Origin: Actinomycetota bacterium
Lineage (GTDB): Bacteria; Actinomycetota; Acidimicrobiia; Acidimicrobiales; SZUA-35
Reading direction: 5' to 3'
Assembly: GCA_027730885.1 (NCBI GenBank)
Contig: JAQCHM010000026.1
Span: forward strand, 1 to 16,303
DNA: 16,303 nucleotides
In this document: in pieces, positions 6,876 to 13,440 of the stretch
Position numbering within the stretch: the first letter of the stretch is position 1
Layout: each line of letters begins with the position of its first letter
Notes under the pieces: generated by a model
Database searches by the model: none
Told to the model about the DNA's origin: nothing
What the model saw: only the letters and a program-made list of their open reading frames with translations
Position numbers and translations under genes: made by a program

Positions 6876-7655
6876 ATGCTCCGAATGAATCTCACCGACG
6901 CTTCAGCCATCGTCACCGGAGGCGCCTCCGGAATCGGCGAGGCTTCCGCCCGCCAGTTGGCTGCACTCGGCGCCAAGGTCGTCATCGCCGACCTGAACGA
7001 GGACCTCGGCCGGAAGGTCGCCTCCGAAATCGGCGGCATGTTCGTCAAGTGCGACGTTTCGAGCGAGGAGGACGGAGCGGCCGCGGTGCTGGCCGCCGGC
7101 GAGATGGGCCCGCTCCGAGCACTGGTGAACTCAGCCGGCCTCGGCCGGGCGGGCCGCACCGTCGACCGCAACAACGATCCGATGCCCCAGGCCGATTTCG
7201 ACTTCGTGATCCGCATCAACTTGCTGGGCTCGTTCAACATGCTCCGCCAGTCGGCGGCCGCAATGGCCAAGACCGACCCGCTGGACGAGGACGGCCAGCG
7301 AGGCGCCATCGTCAACATGGCGTCGGTCGCTGCGTTCGACGGACAGATCGGACAGGCCGCCTACTCGGCTTCCAAGGGCGGCGTCGTCGGTATGACCCTG
7401 CCGATCGCTCGTGATCTCTCAGCCGTCGGCATCCGCGTCAACACCATCGCCCCCGGCCTCATCGACACCCCCATCTACGGACAGGGCGAACAGGCCGACA
7501 AGTTCAAGGCCCACCTCGGCCAGTCGGTGCTCTTCCCCAAGCGCCTCGGCTACGGCGAAGAACTCGCCTTCATGGTGATCGAGCTCATCACCAACCCATA
7601 CATGAACGGTGAGGTCGTCCGGGTCGACGGCGGCATCCGCCTCCCGCCCCGCTGA
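6876..7655 (+). CDS. Short-chain dehydrogenase, 3-hydroxyacyl-CoA dehydrogenase type 2-like
   Basis: This classical SDR has 259 aa. The nucleotide site is TGGASGIGE (14-22), and D39 at the end of the second strand (VVIADL) favours NAD over NADP. NSAG (85-88) replaces the common NNAG. The catalytic set is S150, Y163 and K167 in NMASVAAFDGQIGQAAYSAS and the following KGG. IAPGLIDTP and the C-terminal VVRVDGGIRLPPR complete the family pattern. The long substrate-loop region and overall similarity to HSD17B10-type enzymes suggest oxidation of 3-hydroxyacyl-CoA or a related alcohol, fitting the CoA-rich neighbourhood. The start at 6876 is supported by AAAGGA six bases upstream. A large hairpin follows the stop. 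Confidence 0.9.
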   Translation: MLRMNLTDASAIVTGGASGIGEASARQLAALGAKVVIADLNEDLGRKVASEIGGMFVKCDVSSEEDGAAAVLAAGEMGPLRALVNSAGLGRAGRTVDRNNDPMPQADFDFVIRINLLGSFNMLRQSAAAMAKTDPLDEDGQRGAIVNMASVAAFDGQIGQAAYSASKGGVVGMTLPIARDLSAVGIRVNTIAPGLIDTPIYGQGEQADKFKAHLGQSVLFPKRLGYGEELAFMVIELITNPYMNGEVVRVDGGIRLPPR

Positions 7656-7682
7656 CCTCGAGCCAGCGCCCAGAACCGGCCG

Positions 7683-7730
7683 AACCGCGTGCACTCCCCA
7701 CCGCTCAGCGGTGTGGAACTGCACGCGGTT
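7683..7730 (+). terminator. Nested hairpin downstream of the SDR gene
   Basis: The outer arms AACCGCGTGCA (7683-7693) and TGCACGCGGTT (7720-7730) are perfect complements. Inside them, CACCGC (7699-7704) pairs with GCGGTG (7708-7713) around a TCA loop, and three more pairs lie between, giving an almost continuous stem of about 20 bp. No T-tract follows, as is common for actinobacterial terminators. It starts 27 bp after the SDR stop. Confidence 0.6.
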
Positions 7731-7818
7731 AGCTTTCGTGGGCGAACACATCGGTGACGGTCATGGTTGTCACTATGGCCCTGGCCTGTGACAGGCTGAG
7801 CGAAAGAGGAGGAGTGCC

Positions 7819-7873
7819 ATGTCAGACAGCACGACACCAACCTTGGCGACTGATCTTGACCCCTGTTGTCGTC
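7819..7873 (+). pseudogene. Start of a small gene, possibly ArsR-type, truncated by an IS21 remnant
   Basis: A strong ribosome binding site (GAGGAGG, 7806-7812) precedes the ATG at 7819, and the peptide begins MSDSTTPTLATDLDPCC. The DPCC cysteine pair near the N-terminus recalls actinobacterial ArsR-family repressors, which often carry such a pair before the winged helix. The frame then enters IS21-type terminal sequence and continues without recognisable content to a stop at 8040. The start signal is good; the ArsR idea rests on a short match and is weak, since the cysteine codons may already be IS sequence. Confidence 0.3.
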
Positions 7874-8207
7874 CGCCAGTTGCAAGGGGCCGGGGTTGCG
7901 CCAGTTGCTTGGGGCCACTTGTGAGGGTGGTTGGTCGGTGTGGTGATCATGGCCGGTGGGGTGTTCGGGGTCAAGGAATCGGGTTGGAAGGTGATGCTCG
8001 GTCAGGGGTGTTGACGGTGGGTTTCTGTCGGTCTCGGTAGCTTTCTCCTTCGAGGACGAGTTCGTAGGCGGCTGAGGTGTAGCGGTCGATGGCTGATTGG
8101 GCGAGGAGCTGGTCGGCCATGAGTGCGAGCCATTCGGGCGGGTCCCGGTTCGAGGTGATCGTCGTGGACGCTTTGCGGTGTCGTTCGACCACGAGTTCGA
8201 AGAACTC
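7857..8207. mobile_element. Remnant of one end of an IS21-type element
   Basis: The segment contains the 3' part of istB on minus (7971-8207) and, beyond its stop, two near-identical 18-base repeats at 7874-7891 and 7899-7916 (CGCCAGTTGC then AA or TT then GGGGCC), 25 bp apart. Repeated subterminal sites are typical of IS21-family ends. The rest of istB, istA and the other end are absent. The outer limit is uncertain; a TGACCCC at about 7857 could be the tip. Confidence 0.6.
7971..8207 (-). pseudogene. IstB-like transposition helper ATPase, C-terminal fragment
   Basis: Only the last about 79 codons remain, from about 8207 to the stop at 7971. The sequence EFFELVVERHRKASTTITSN, followed by RDPPEWLALMADQLLAQSA and IDRYTSAAYELVLEGESYR, matches the C-terminal end of IstB, the AAA+ partner of the IS21 transposase IstA, including the sensor-like TSNRDPxEW motif. 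Walker A and B regions are missing. The frame remains open upstream of 8207 to 9020, but that part is antisense to the amidohydrolase and crotonase genes. The fragment abuts the amidohydrolase fragment without a gap. Confidence 0.75.
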
Positions 8208-8564
8208 TACGGCGGGGTCCTCGACCGCCACGCCAACCTCCGCATCGCCCTCTCTCACGGCTGTGGCACCTTCGGTTGGGCCCACCCTCGCCTCCGCTAC
8301 GTGGCCGGCAGGGACGAGGCGACGAAGCGTCATCTCGACGACCTCGTCCGCAGTCTCTGGGTCGACGCGCTCGTCTTCGACCCCGCTCTCCTCCCGGTGC
8401 TCGCTGAGCGTTTCGGCGCGGATCATGTGCTCTACGGCACGGATCACCCGTTCCTCCCCGAGGGATTCGACGGCCCTCGACAGGTCCTCGAGGCCGGAAT
8501 CGCCGCCGGCCATCTCGACCACCGCTGTCTCGGCGACAACGCCCTCGCCTTCCTCGCCCGCTGA
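8208..8564 (+). pseudogene. Amidohydrolase (ACMSD-type), C-terminal third
   Basis: The preserved frame gives 118 residues of an amidohydrolase-2 family protein: GGVLDRHANLRIALSHGCGT with its metal-site histidine, FGWAHPRLR, then DHVLYGTDHPFLPEGF, where the aspartate of GTDHP is the usual metal ligand or catalytic acid, and a terminal DNALAFLAR. Full-length relatives are about 300-400 aa, so the N-terminal two thirds, including the HxH metal motif, are missing. The frame continues upstream to 8097, but that part is antisense to the istB fragment. It was probably truncated together with the IS21 element by one deletion or recombination. Relatives act as decarboxylases or hydrolases in aromatic degradation. 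Confidence 0.75.
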
Positions 8565-8587
8565 CCCGACCCCAACTCCAACCAAAA

Positions 8588-8608
8588 CCCCAACCCCACG
8601 CCCAACCC
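8588..8608 (-). other. G-quadruplex motif on the minus strand
   Basis: Read on minus, four G-tracts (GGG, GGG, GGGG, GGGG) are separated by loops of 2, 3 and 2 bases, which satisfies the canonical G3+N1-7 rule. The plus strand from 8569 to 8610 is almost only A and C. It lies between the amidohydrolase remnant and the inverted repeat. Confidence 0.5.
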
Positions 8609-8611
8609 ACT

Positions 8612-8662
8612 CGAACTGCAGTACACCGCCTGGCAAAACGAAGGTCTGTGTACTGCAGTTCG
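8612..8662. repeat. 15-bp perfect inverted repeat upstream of the crotonase gene
   Basis: CGAACTGCAGTACAC (8612-8626) is exactly complementary to GTGTACTGCAGTTCG (8648-8662), with a 21-base loop. Each arm contains the palindrome ACTGCAGT. Flanking C-tracts (8601-8608) and G-tracts (8665-8672) can extend the stem imperfectly. It ends 38 bp before the TAGGGT box of the crotonase gene, so it could be an operator pair, a terminator for the upstream remnant, or a small palindromic repeat element. Confidence 0.85.
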
Positions 8663-8700
8663 GAGGGTGGGGGCACGGGGAGCGTGCGGTGAGGGCGCGA

Positions 8701-8706
8701 TAGGGT
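8701..8706 (+). promoter_or_regulatory. -10-like box of a probable leaderless crotonase transcript
   Basis: TAGGGT ends exactly six bases before the ATG at 8713, and no Shine-Dalgarno sequence is present. The spacing equals that seen before the genes at 1751, 12676 and 16003. Confidence 0.5.
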
Positions 8707-8712
8707 CTTTCG

Positions 8713-9510
8713 ATGACCGACGAGCTGCTGTACGAGGTTCGGGATCGAGTGGGCGTGATCACGTTCAACCGACCCGAGCGCATGAACACCATCACCATCC
8801 CGATGCTGGACGCGCTGTCCAAGCGGCTGCTGCAGGCCGATGCCGATCCCGACGTCCGGGTCATCGTGATCACCGGCGCAGGCCGGGCCTGGTGCGCAGG
8901 CCTCGACATCGGCGCCGCGGTTTCGGGCGAAGGGATCGGCGGCGAGGGCTCCAACAGCAGCGGCAACGGCGAGTTCAACCTACGGGAAGCCCCGCCGGTC
9001 GTGCTCCACAAGCTCGACACGCCGACGATCGCCTCGATGAACGGGGCCGCAGCCGGTTACGGCCTCGACCTGGCCCTCGGCTGCGACATCCGGATCGCAG
9101 CGTCCGGGGCCAAGTTGTCCGCGGCCTACACCGCCCGCGGTCTGGTTCCCGAGAGCGGCGGCACCTGGCTGCTCCCCCGCATTCTCGGTTGGTCGAAGGC
9201 GGCCGAGCTGCTGTTCACCGCACGCACCCTCAGCGCGGCCGAATCGCTCGAGTTGGGCCTGGTGAGCCAGGTGGTCGAGGCCGACGAGCTCGAAGCGGCC
9301 ACCATGGCGCTCGCCCGAGAGATCGCAGCCAACGCCCCGTTGGCCATCCGGGCCGCCAAACGGATGATGCGCCACGCCATGTCGGAGAACCTCGAGGACC
9401 ACGTCCAACGTCAGTATCTGGCGCTGCTCCCGCTGTTCAAGACCAAGGACTTCCGCGAGGGCCTGATGGCTTTCCTGGAAAAGCGAGACGCCGACTTCCA
9501 GGGCCGCTGA
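8713..9510 (+). CDS. Enoyl-CoA hydratase/isomerase family protein, PaaG-like
   Basis: This 265-aa crotonase has the two oxyanion-hole segments, CAGLDI (61-66) and GAAAGYG (111-117). Aligned by eye to mitochondrial enoyl-CoA hydratase, the two catalytic glutamates correspond to D119 and Y139, so simple hydratase chemistry is unlikely. Instead E147 in GLVPESGGTWLLPR takes the place of the aspartate in the PDSGGTW motif of PaaG-type isomerases. Isomerisation of a double bond or epoxide in an acyl-CoA is therefore the better guess; the exact substrate is unknown. A glycine/serine-rich insert (about 70-88) follows the first motif. The start is ATG at 8713, with a TAGGGT box six bases upstream. A strong hairpin follows the stop. 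Confidence 0.88.
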   Translation: MTDELLYEVRDRVGVITFNRPERMNTITIPMLDALSKRLLQADADPDVRVIVITGAGRAWCAGLDIGAAVSGEGIGGEGSNSSGNGEFNLREAPPVVLHKLDTPTIASMNGAAAGYGLDLALGCDIRIAASGAKLSAAYTARGLVPESGGTWLLPRILGWSKAAELLFTARTLSAAESLELGLVSQVVEADELEAATMALAREIAANAPLAIRAAKRMMRHAMSENLEDHVQRQYLALLPLFKTKDFREGLMAFLEKRDADFQGR

Positions 9511-9529
9511 CCGCCTCCACGCCGTCCAT

Positions 9530-9571
9530 CGGGAGTGGGTCGGTGCCGCAAACGGCACCCGCACACTCCCG
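9530..9571. terminator. Bidirectional nested hairpin between convergent genes
   Basis: The outer arms CGGGAGTG (9530-9537) and CACTCCCG (9564-9571) enclose a perfect inner stem GGTGCCG (9542-9548) and CGGCACC (9553-9559) with a CAAA loop. It fills most of the 69 bp between the stop of the crotonase gene and that of the convergent hydrolase, so it can serve both. Confidence 0.7.
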
Positions 9572-9579
9572 CTGCGGGG

Positions 9580-10455
9580 TCAGGAGCCGAAGAGGGCCAC
9601 CATCGAGGCAGCGCACCCGGCACCGTCTTCCATCGGTCCGAAGTGGCTCAGTCCGGGGAAATCCTGGAGGCGGCCGTTCGGCAGCGCGTCGGCGATGGGT
9701 TCGGCGACCGCGGCCGGAATAGCGTGAGCGTCGGCCGTGGCCTGGCCTCGACCGATCACGGCCGGACACGTGACGACGGCGAATGTCGAGAAGTCGATCG
9801 GCTTGCCCGAGCCGAACACCCGGGCCTCGTCTTGGCCCTCACACGTCAGACGGACACCGCCACCGGGAAGCTCGCGCATCCCCAACTCGACATAGCCCCG
9901 CAACGCTTCGGGATCTGCGGTGTTGAACGGCGGTTTGGCCGCGAAGTTGGCCAGCGCGGCGTCGACCGAGTCGAACTCCATTCGGCGACGTCGGGACGCC
10001 TCGATCAGGAAGCTCGGCGGCTCGAGCGACGGCATCGAGTCGGGCTGCACCACTGGCTCGAACAACCACAACGCCCGGAAGAGCTCGGGCCAACGCAGCG
10101 CGGCCTGGAGACCCGAGGCGCCACCGAGCGAGTGCGCGGCATAGAACAGCGGCCGGCCGCCGAGCGCGTCGATAGCGGCGCGGACGTCCTCGGCAAAGCG
10201 GTGCCGGTCGATGTCGTAGTCGGGGCGGGTGGGACGGTTGGCACCGTGGCCCCGCAGGTCCACCCCGTAACAGTGGAAGTGCGGCAGCAGATGGGGCAGC
10301 GCGGCCCGCCACGTACCCGCGTTCAGCCCGTTGCCGTGACTCAGCAACAGATCGGGGCCTTGTCCACCGAAGTCGTGGAGCGCGGCGTGCTCACCGTCGG
10401 CACTGATGAGCACCGTTGTTGACAGAGGGCAGGGAGGGGTGAGAATCGAAAGCAC
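9580..10455 (-). CDS. Alpha/beta hydrolase
   Basis: The 291-aa protein shows the classic alpha/beta-hydrolase order: HGNGLNAGTW oxyanion region (40-49), GVDLRGHGAN (64-73), the nucleophile S109 in AAHSLGGASG, and a terminal histidine (about 271) in FPGLSHFGPMED. The acid residue is not obvious. The substrate is unknown; an ester, lactone or thioester linked to the neighbouring CoA chemistry is plausible. The start is uncertain. GTG at 10455 lies 13 bp after the upstream CoA-transferase stop, but the first 14 residues (MLSILTPPCPLSTT) look untypical and a GTG at 10413 would begin directly at VLISADGEHAALHDFGG. It is probably in one transcription unit with the CoA-transferase. Confidence 0.85.
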   Translation of the reverse strand: MLSILTPPCPLSTTVLISADGEHAALHDFGGQGPDLLLSHGNGLNAGTWRAALPHLLPHFHCYGVDLRGHGANRPTRPDYDIDRHRFAEDVRAAIDALGGRPLFYAAHSLGGASGLQAALRWPELFRALWLFEPVVQPDSMPSLEPPSFLIEASRRRRMEFDSVDAALANFAAKPPFNTADPEALRGYVELGMRELPGGGVRLTCEGQDEARVFGSGKPIDFSTFAVVTCPAVIGRGQATADAHAIPAAVAEPIADALPNGRLQDFPGLSHFGPMEDGAGCAASMVALFGS

Positions 10456-10468
10456 CGCCGAGACGATG

Positions 10469-11653
10469 TCAGACGATACGGGCGTCGCGCAACGCCGCGA
10501 TCTCGTCGGCCGAGTAACCCAACTCGGTGAGAACCTCTTCGGTGTGCTCGCCTAACAGCGGAGCCCGGCGACGAATGTGGCCAGGGGAGGCGCTCATCGA
10601 GACGGGGAAGTCGACGACCTTGGCCGGCTTGGCCAGCGTCGGATACTCGACATCGGCCAGGATGCCGATGGCGTTGATGTGTTCATCGTCCAACGCTTGC
10701 TGCGGCGAGTAGACCGGGCCGCCAGGGACCTTGGCCACCTCCATGGCGTCGAGGACCTCAGCGGAGGTGCGGGTCGACGACCATGCGGACATGATGGCCG
10801 AAAGAGCTTCGCCGTTGTCGCCACGAGCGATGTCATCCTTGAACCGCTCGTCATGGAAGAGCTCGGGCCGGCCGACCATCTCGCACCAGCGTTCGAACTG
10901 GTACGAACCGATGACCATGCACATGACCCATCCGTCCGTGGTGGCGTAGACGTCAGAGGGACCCGCTGTCTGCGAGCGGTTGGCGCTGGCGACCCGGTCG
11001 AGATGCAACGCGTCCTGTTCGAGCAGGTGGGCGTTGGAGATGGTCAGCGCCGTCTTGAGCAGGGCCCCTTCGATCACCTGGCCTTCGCCCGTCAGGTCCC
11101 GATGCCGGAGTGCAGCCATCGTGGCGAACGCACTGAACGCTGCCGTTCCGAAGTCGACGTAAGCGACGCTGGCCCGCATCGGCTCATCGGGGTGACCGCT
11201 GACATGCAGGTTGCCCGACATCGATTGTGCGAGGCCGTCGAAGCCGACCTTGGAGCTGATGGGTCCGCCGCTGCCGAAGGCGTTGGCCGTCGTCAGGATG
11301 ATGTCGGGCTTGATCGCCTTGAGCGATTCGTAGTCGAGGCCCATGCCCTGCAGGGTCTGCGGCGGGAGGTTGGCGACCACGATGTCGGCAGTGCGAACGA
11401 GCCGCTCGACCACCTCGCGCCCTTCGGGCTTCAGCAGATTCAGCGTGAGGCTGCGCTTGTTCCGCCCCACCTGGAGGAACATGGCGCCCACGCCGTCGTC
11501 GGTGACCGGCGTGACGAAACGGTCCTCGCCGCCGTCCACCCGCTCGACTCGGATGACGTCAGCGCCGAGATCCCCCAATAGCGTCGCACAGAACGGACCG
11601 GCAATGTACCGACCGAAGTCCACGACGCGAATACCTTCCAACACTCCAGCCAT
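10469..11653 (-). CDS. CaiB/BaiF (class III) CoA-transferase
   Basis: The 394-aa enzyme transfers CoA between carboxylic acids. The N-terminus GIRVVDFGRYIAGPFCATLL and GDLGADVIRVE are the family signature, followed by GRNKRSLTLNL (63-73). The catalytic aspartate that forms the acyl-anhydride intermediate corresponds to D167 in VAYVDFGTAAFSA. The C-terminal SPGHIRRRAPLLGEHTEEVL is also characteristic. The length is normal. The start ATG at 11653 has AAAGGA eight bases upstream. It stands first in a likely operon with the alpha/beta hydrolase 13 bp downstream. Donor and acceptor acids cannot be read from the sequence. Confidence 0.92.
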   Translation of the reverse strand: MAGVLEGIRVVDFGRYIAGPFCATLLGDLGADVIRVERVDGGEDRFVTPVTDDGVGAMFLQVGRNKRSLTLNLLKPEGREVVERLVRTADIVVANLPPQTLQGMGLDYESLKAIKPDIILTTANAFGSGGPISSKVGFDGLAQSMSGNLHVSGHPDEPMRASVAYVDFGTAAFSAFATMAALRHRDLTGEGQVIEGALLKTALTISNAHLLEQDALHLDRVASANRSQTAGPSDVYATTDGWVMCMVIGSYQFERWCEMVGRPELFHDERFKDDIARGDNGEALSAIMSAWSSTRTSAEVLDAMEVAKVPGGPVYSPQQALDDEHINAIGILADVEYPTLAKPAKVVDFPVSMSASPGHIRRRAPLLGEHTEEVLTELGYSADEIAALRDARIV

Positions 11654-11722
11654 GAGTCACGTCCTTTCGAGGTCCCTGGAGCTATCTAAACACCGCACGC
11701 CTCGTTCACGCCAGACAGCGTG

Positions 11723-12676
11723 TCAGGCCAGACAGCGCGGAAGGGCGCCCCCGTTGAAGTGGATCATGTCGCCGATCGCCGCCTCGATGGTGAACTCGTC
11801 GTTGCGGCCGGCCTCGCGGTAGGCGACGTGCAGATTGCCGACGAGACGCTCGGTGTCGGTCCACGCGGCGAACCGACCGAGGTCGGTGACCCGTGCCTGT
11901 TCGAGTGGCGTTCGGCCGGCCGTGATCCCGAGCGCCGCCTGTTCCTGCACCAGTGACAGATACTGCCGCTGATCATCCAAGGCCGACTTGATGGCCGAGC
12001 CCCTGGCGACCGGACCGTGACCCGGGACCATCACCTGTGCGCCGTAGGCCTCGAGTGCATCCATGGCCTCGATCGTGCCGACAATCGATCCGAACAGGGC
12101 GAAGGGCGTCCCCCCATGGAACACGAGGTCCCCGGCGAAGAGCACCCGACGCTCCTCGATCCAGGCGAGGACGTCGCCGGTGGTGTGGGCAACATGGCCG
12201 AGATCGCTGAGCTCGACCTTCAGATCTCCCGCGTACAGATCGAGGGAGCCGTCGAACACCATCGTCGGTGCTCTGAACTGGAGCGCTCCCCACTCGACAC
12301 CGGGAAAGGCTGCGGAGTAGTCGACGATTCTGCCCGCATCCATCATGACCTCACGGCAACGACGATGGCCGACGATCGTCGCCCCCTCGAACAGGTAGTT
12401 GCCGTGTGTGTGGTCACCATGGTGGTGAGTGTTGACGACCGTGGTGACCGGCTTGTCGGTCACGGACCGGATGGCTTCGATGAACGCCGTCGTCCGCGAC
12501 TCGGTCGACGTGGTGTCGATGACGACGACCTGATCCGGGCCGACGATGAAGCCGCAGTTGTTGATGAACCAGGTGCCGTCAGGTTGGACGTAGGAGTAGA
12601 TCCCGTCGCTGACCCGTTCGAGAACCGGTGGGGGCAGAACGGCAGACGACGGCGGGTGATCGTGCGGGGCAGACAT
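11723..12676 (-). CDS. MBL-fold metallo-hydrolase
   Basis: The 317-aa protein carries the metal motif NTHHHGDHTHGN (HHHGDH at 84-89), an H-rich LGHVAHTTGDV segment (161, 164) in place of the more usual GHTPGD, D183 in FAGDLVFHGG and H220 in PGHGP. Residues 1-20 are a proline-rich, poorly conserved lead with no signal peptide. The C-terminal part (about 225-317) is helical and may shape the substrate pocket. The reaction is unknown; hydrolysis of an ester, thioester or lactone fits the context. The ATG at 12676 has TAGCCT six bases upstream and no ribosome binding site. A 70-bp gap separates it from the downstream CoA-transferase, whose own ribosome binding site suggests separate or read-through transcription. 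Confidence 0.87.
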   Translation of the reverse strand: MSAPHDHPPSSAVLPPPVLERVSDGIYSYVQPDGTWFINNCGFIVGPDQVVVIDTTSTESRTTAFIEAIRSVTDKPVTTVVNTHHHGDHTHGNYLFEGATIVGHRRCREVMMDAGRIVDYSAAFPGVEWGALQFRAPTMVFDGSLDLYAGDLKVELSDLGHVAHTTGDVLAWIEERRVLFAGDLVFHGGTPFALFGSIVGTIEAMDALEAYGAQVMVPGHGPVARGSAIKSALDDQRQYLSLVQEQAALGITAGRTPLEQARVTDLGRFAAWTDTERLVGNLHVAYREAGRNDEFTIEAAIGDMIHFNGGALPRCLA

Positions 12677-12682
12677 GACCAG

Positions 12683-12688
12683 AGGCTA
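12683..12688 (-). promoter_or_regulatory. -10-like box of a probable leaderless MBL transcript
   Basis: On minus, TAGCCT is followed by six bases and the ATG at 12676, with no Shine-Dalgarno sequence. Confidence 0.4.
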
Positions 12689-12759
12689 GATCGTCCTGCC
12701 GCAAGTACGACAGAGGCGAATCTCGGCCGGCGCCTGAGGCTCGAACCCGCGACCCGAGA

Positions 12760-13067
12760 TCAGCCGGCTTCCTCCCGGCAGACCAACGCTGCCGCAACGA
12801 TGTCGGCGTGGGTGCCCGCCGGCTCCATTCGGTCGGTGTAGCTGGTGTTGTCAAGGGTGGGCTCGGCCTCGGCCGCACAGGCGCGGATGACCTCGGCTTC
12901 GAAGGCTGCGTCCGCAGCATCGAGAATGGCCGTGGTAGACCGGCGTCGCATCGTTTCGACGTGGGTCTCAAGGTTCGCAACTTGGGCCTCGAGGGCCGCG
13001 GTTTCGCCGCCCGCAGCGACCGCGGCCGATGCCTCGTCTCGTTCGGCGACCACGGCAGCCAACTCCG
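12760..13067 (-). pseudogene. C-terminal fragment of a coiled-coil protein, unrecognised
   Basis: The frame gives about 102 residues ending at a stop at 12760. The first half, including ELAAVVAERDEASAAVAAGG and LEAQVANLETHVETMRRR, looks like a coiled coil. The rest (ILDAADAAFEAEVIRACA, then THADIVAAALVCREEAG) is helical and alanine-rich. There is no good start: the only early candidate is TTG at 13062, immediately inside the neighbouring truncated hydrolase frame, with no ribosome binding site. Codon use is like that of real genes (coherent amphipathic sequence), so this is probably the 3' end of a gene whose start was lost when it was joined to the hydrolase gene. I do not recognise the family. 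Confidence 0.5.
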
Positions 13068-13435
13068 TCCATGCCGAACGCCGGGCTGGTGTCGGCCAGC
13101 ACCAGGCGCTCGAACCGACCGGGGTGAGCGATCGCGGCGTGTAGCGCGTGCATCCCGCCGAGCGACAGGCCCACCAGATGGGCCTTCGGGAGCTCGAGCC
13201 GATCGAGCAGACCGACCAGCCGGTCGGCGATCGCGGGGAATGTCAGGGGCTCGATCGGGGCGGAACGTCCGTACCCCGGCATGTCCCAGGCGATGCACCG
13301 AAAACGGTCGGCAAGTCCCGCGAGCTGCGGACCCCACGCTCCCCTTCCGCCCCCGAGACCGTGGAGAAAAACGATCGCCGGCCCCTCGCCATCCTCTCGC
13401 CACGCGATCGGAGACTCGAGATGATCGGTCGCCAC
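13062..13435 (-). pseudogene. Alpha/beta hydrolase, N-terminal half only
   Basis: From GTG at 13435 the frame encodes a good alpha/beta-hydrolase start: HGLGGGRGAW (25-34), AWDMPGYGRS (49-58), the nucleophile S91 in VGLSLGGMHAL, and LVLADTSPAFGMDG (111-124). Homology then stops abruptly; the cap, the acid and the catalytic histidine are missing, and the frame runs on with arginine-rich sequence to 12968, antisense-like in character. Full-length relatives have about 250-270 aa. The GTG follows the upstream CoA-transferase stop by 5 bases, so it was the next gene of that operon. It is joined to the coiled-coil fragment in a different frame, which indicates a deletion or rearrangement junction near 13065. 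The product is unlikely to be active. Confidence 0.8.
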
Positions 13436-13440
13436 CGTGG

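Noticed and set aside
7971..9020. A single 349-aa minus-strand protein containing the IstB motif
   Set aside because: Only the part below about 8207 resembles IstB; the rest mirrors the amidohydrolase and crotonase genes.
12721..12761. tRNA-like GGTTCGAGCC on minus
   Set aside because: The T-stem does not pair, and no anticodon or acceptor arm can be formed around it.
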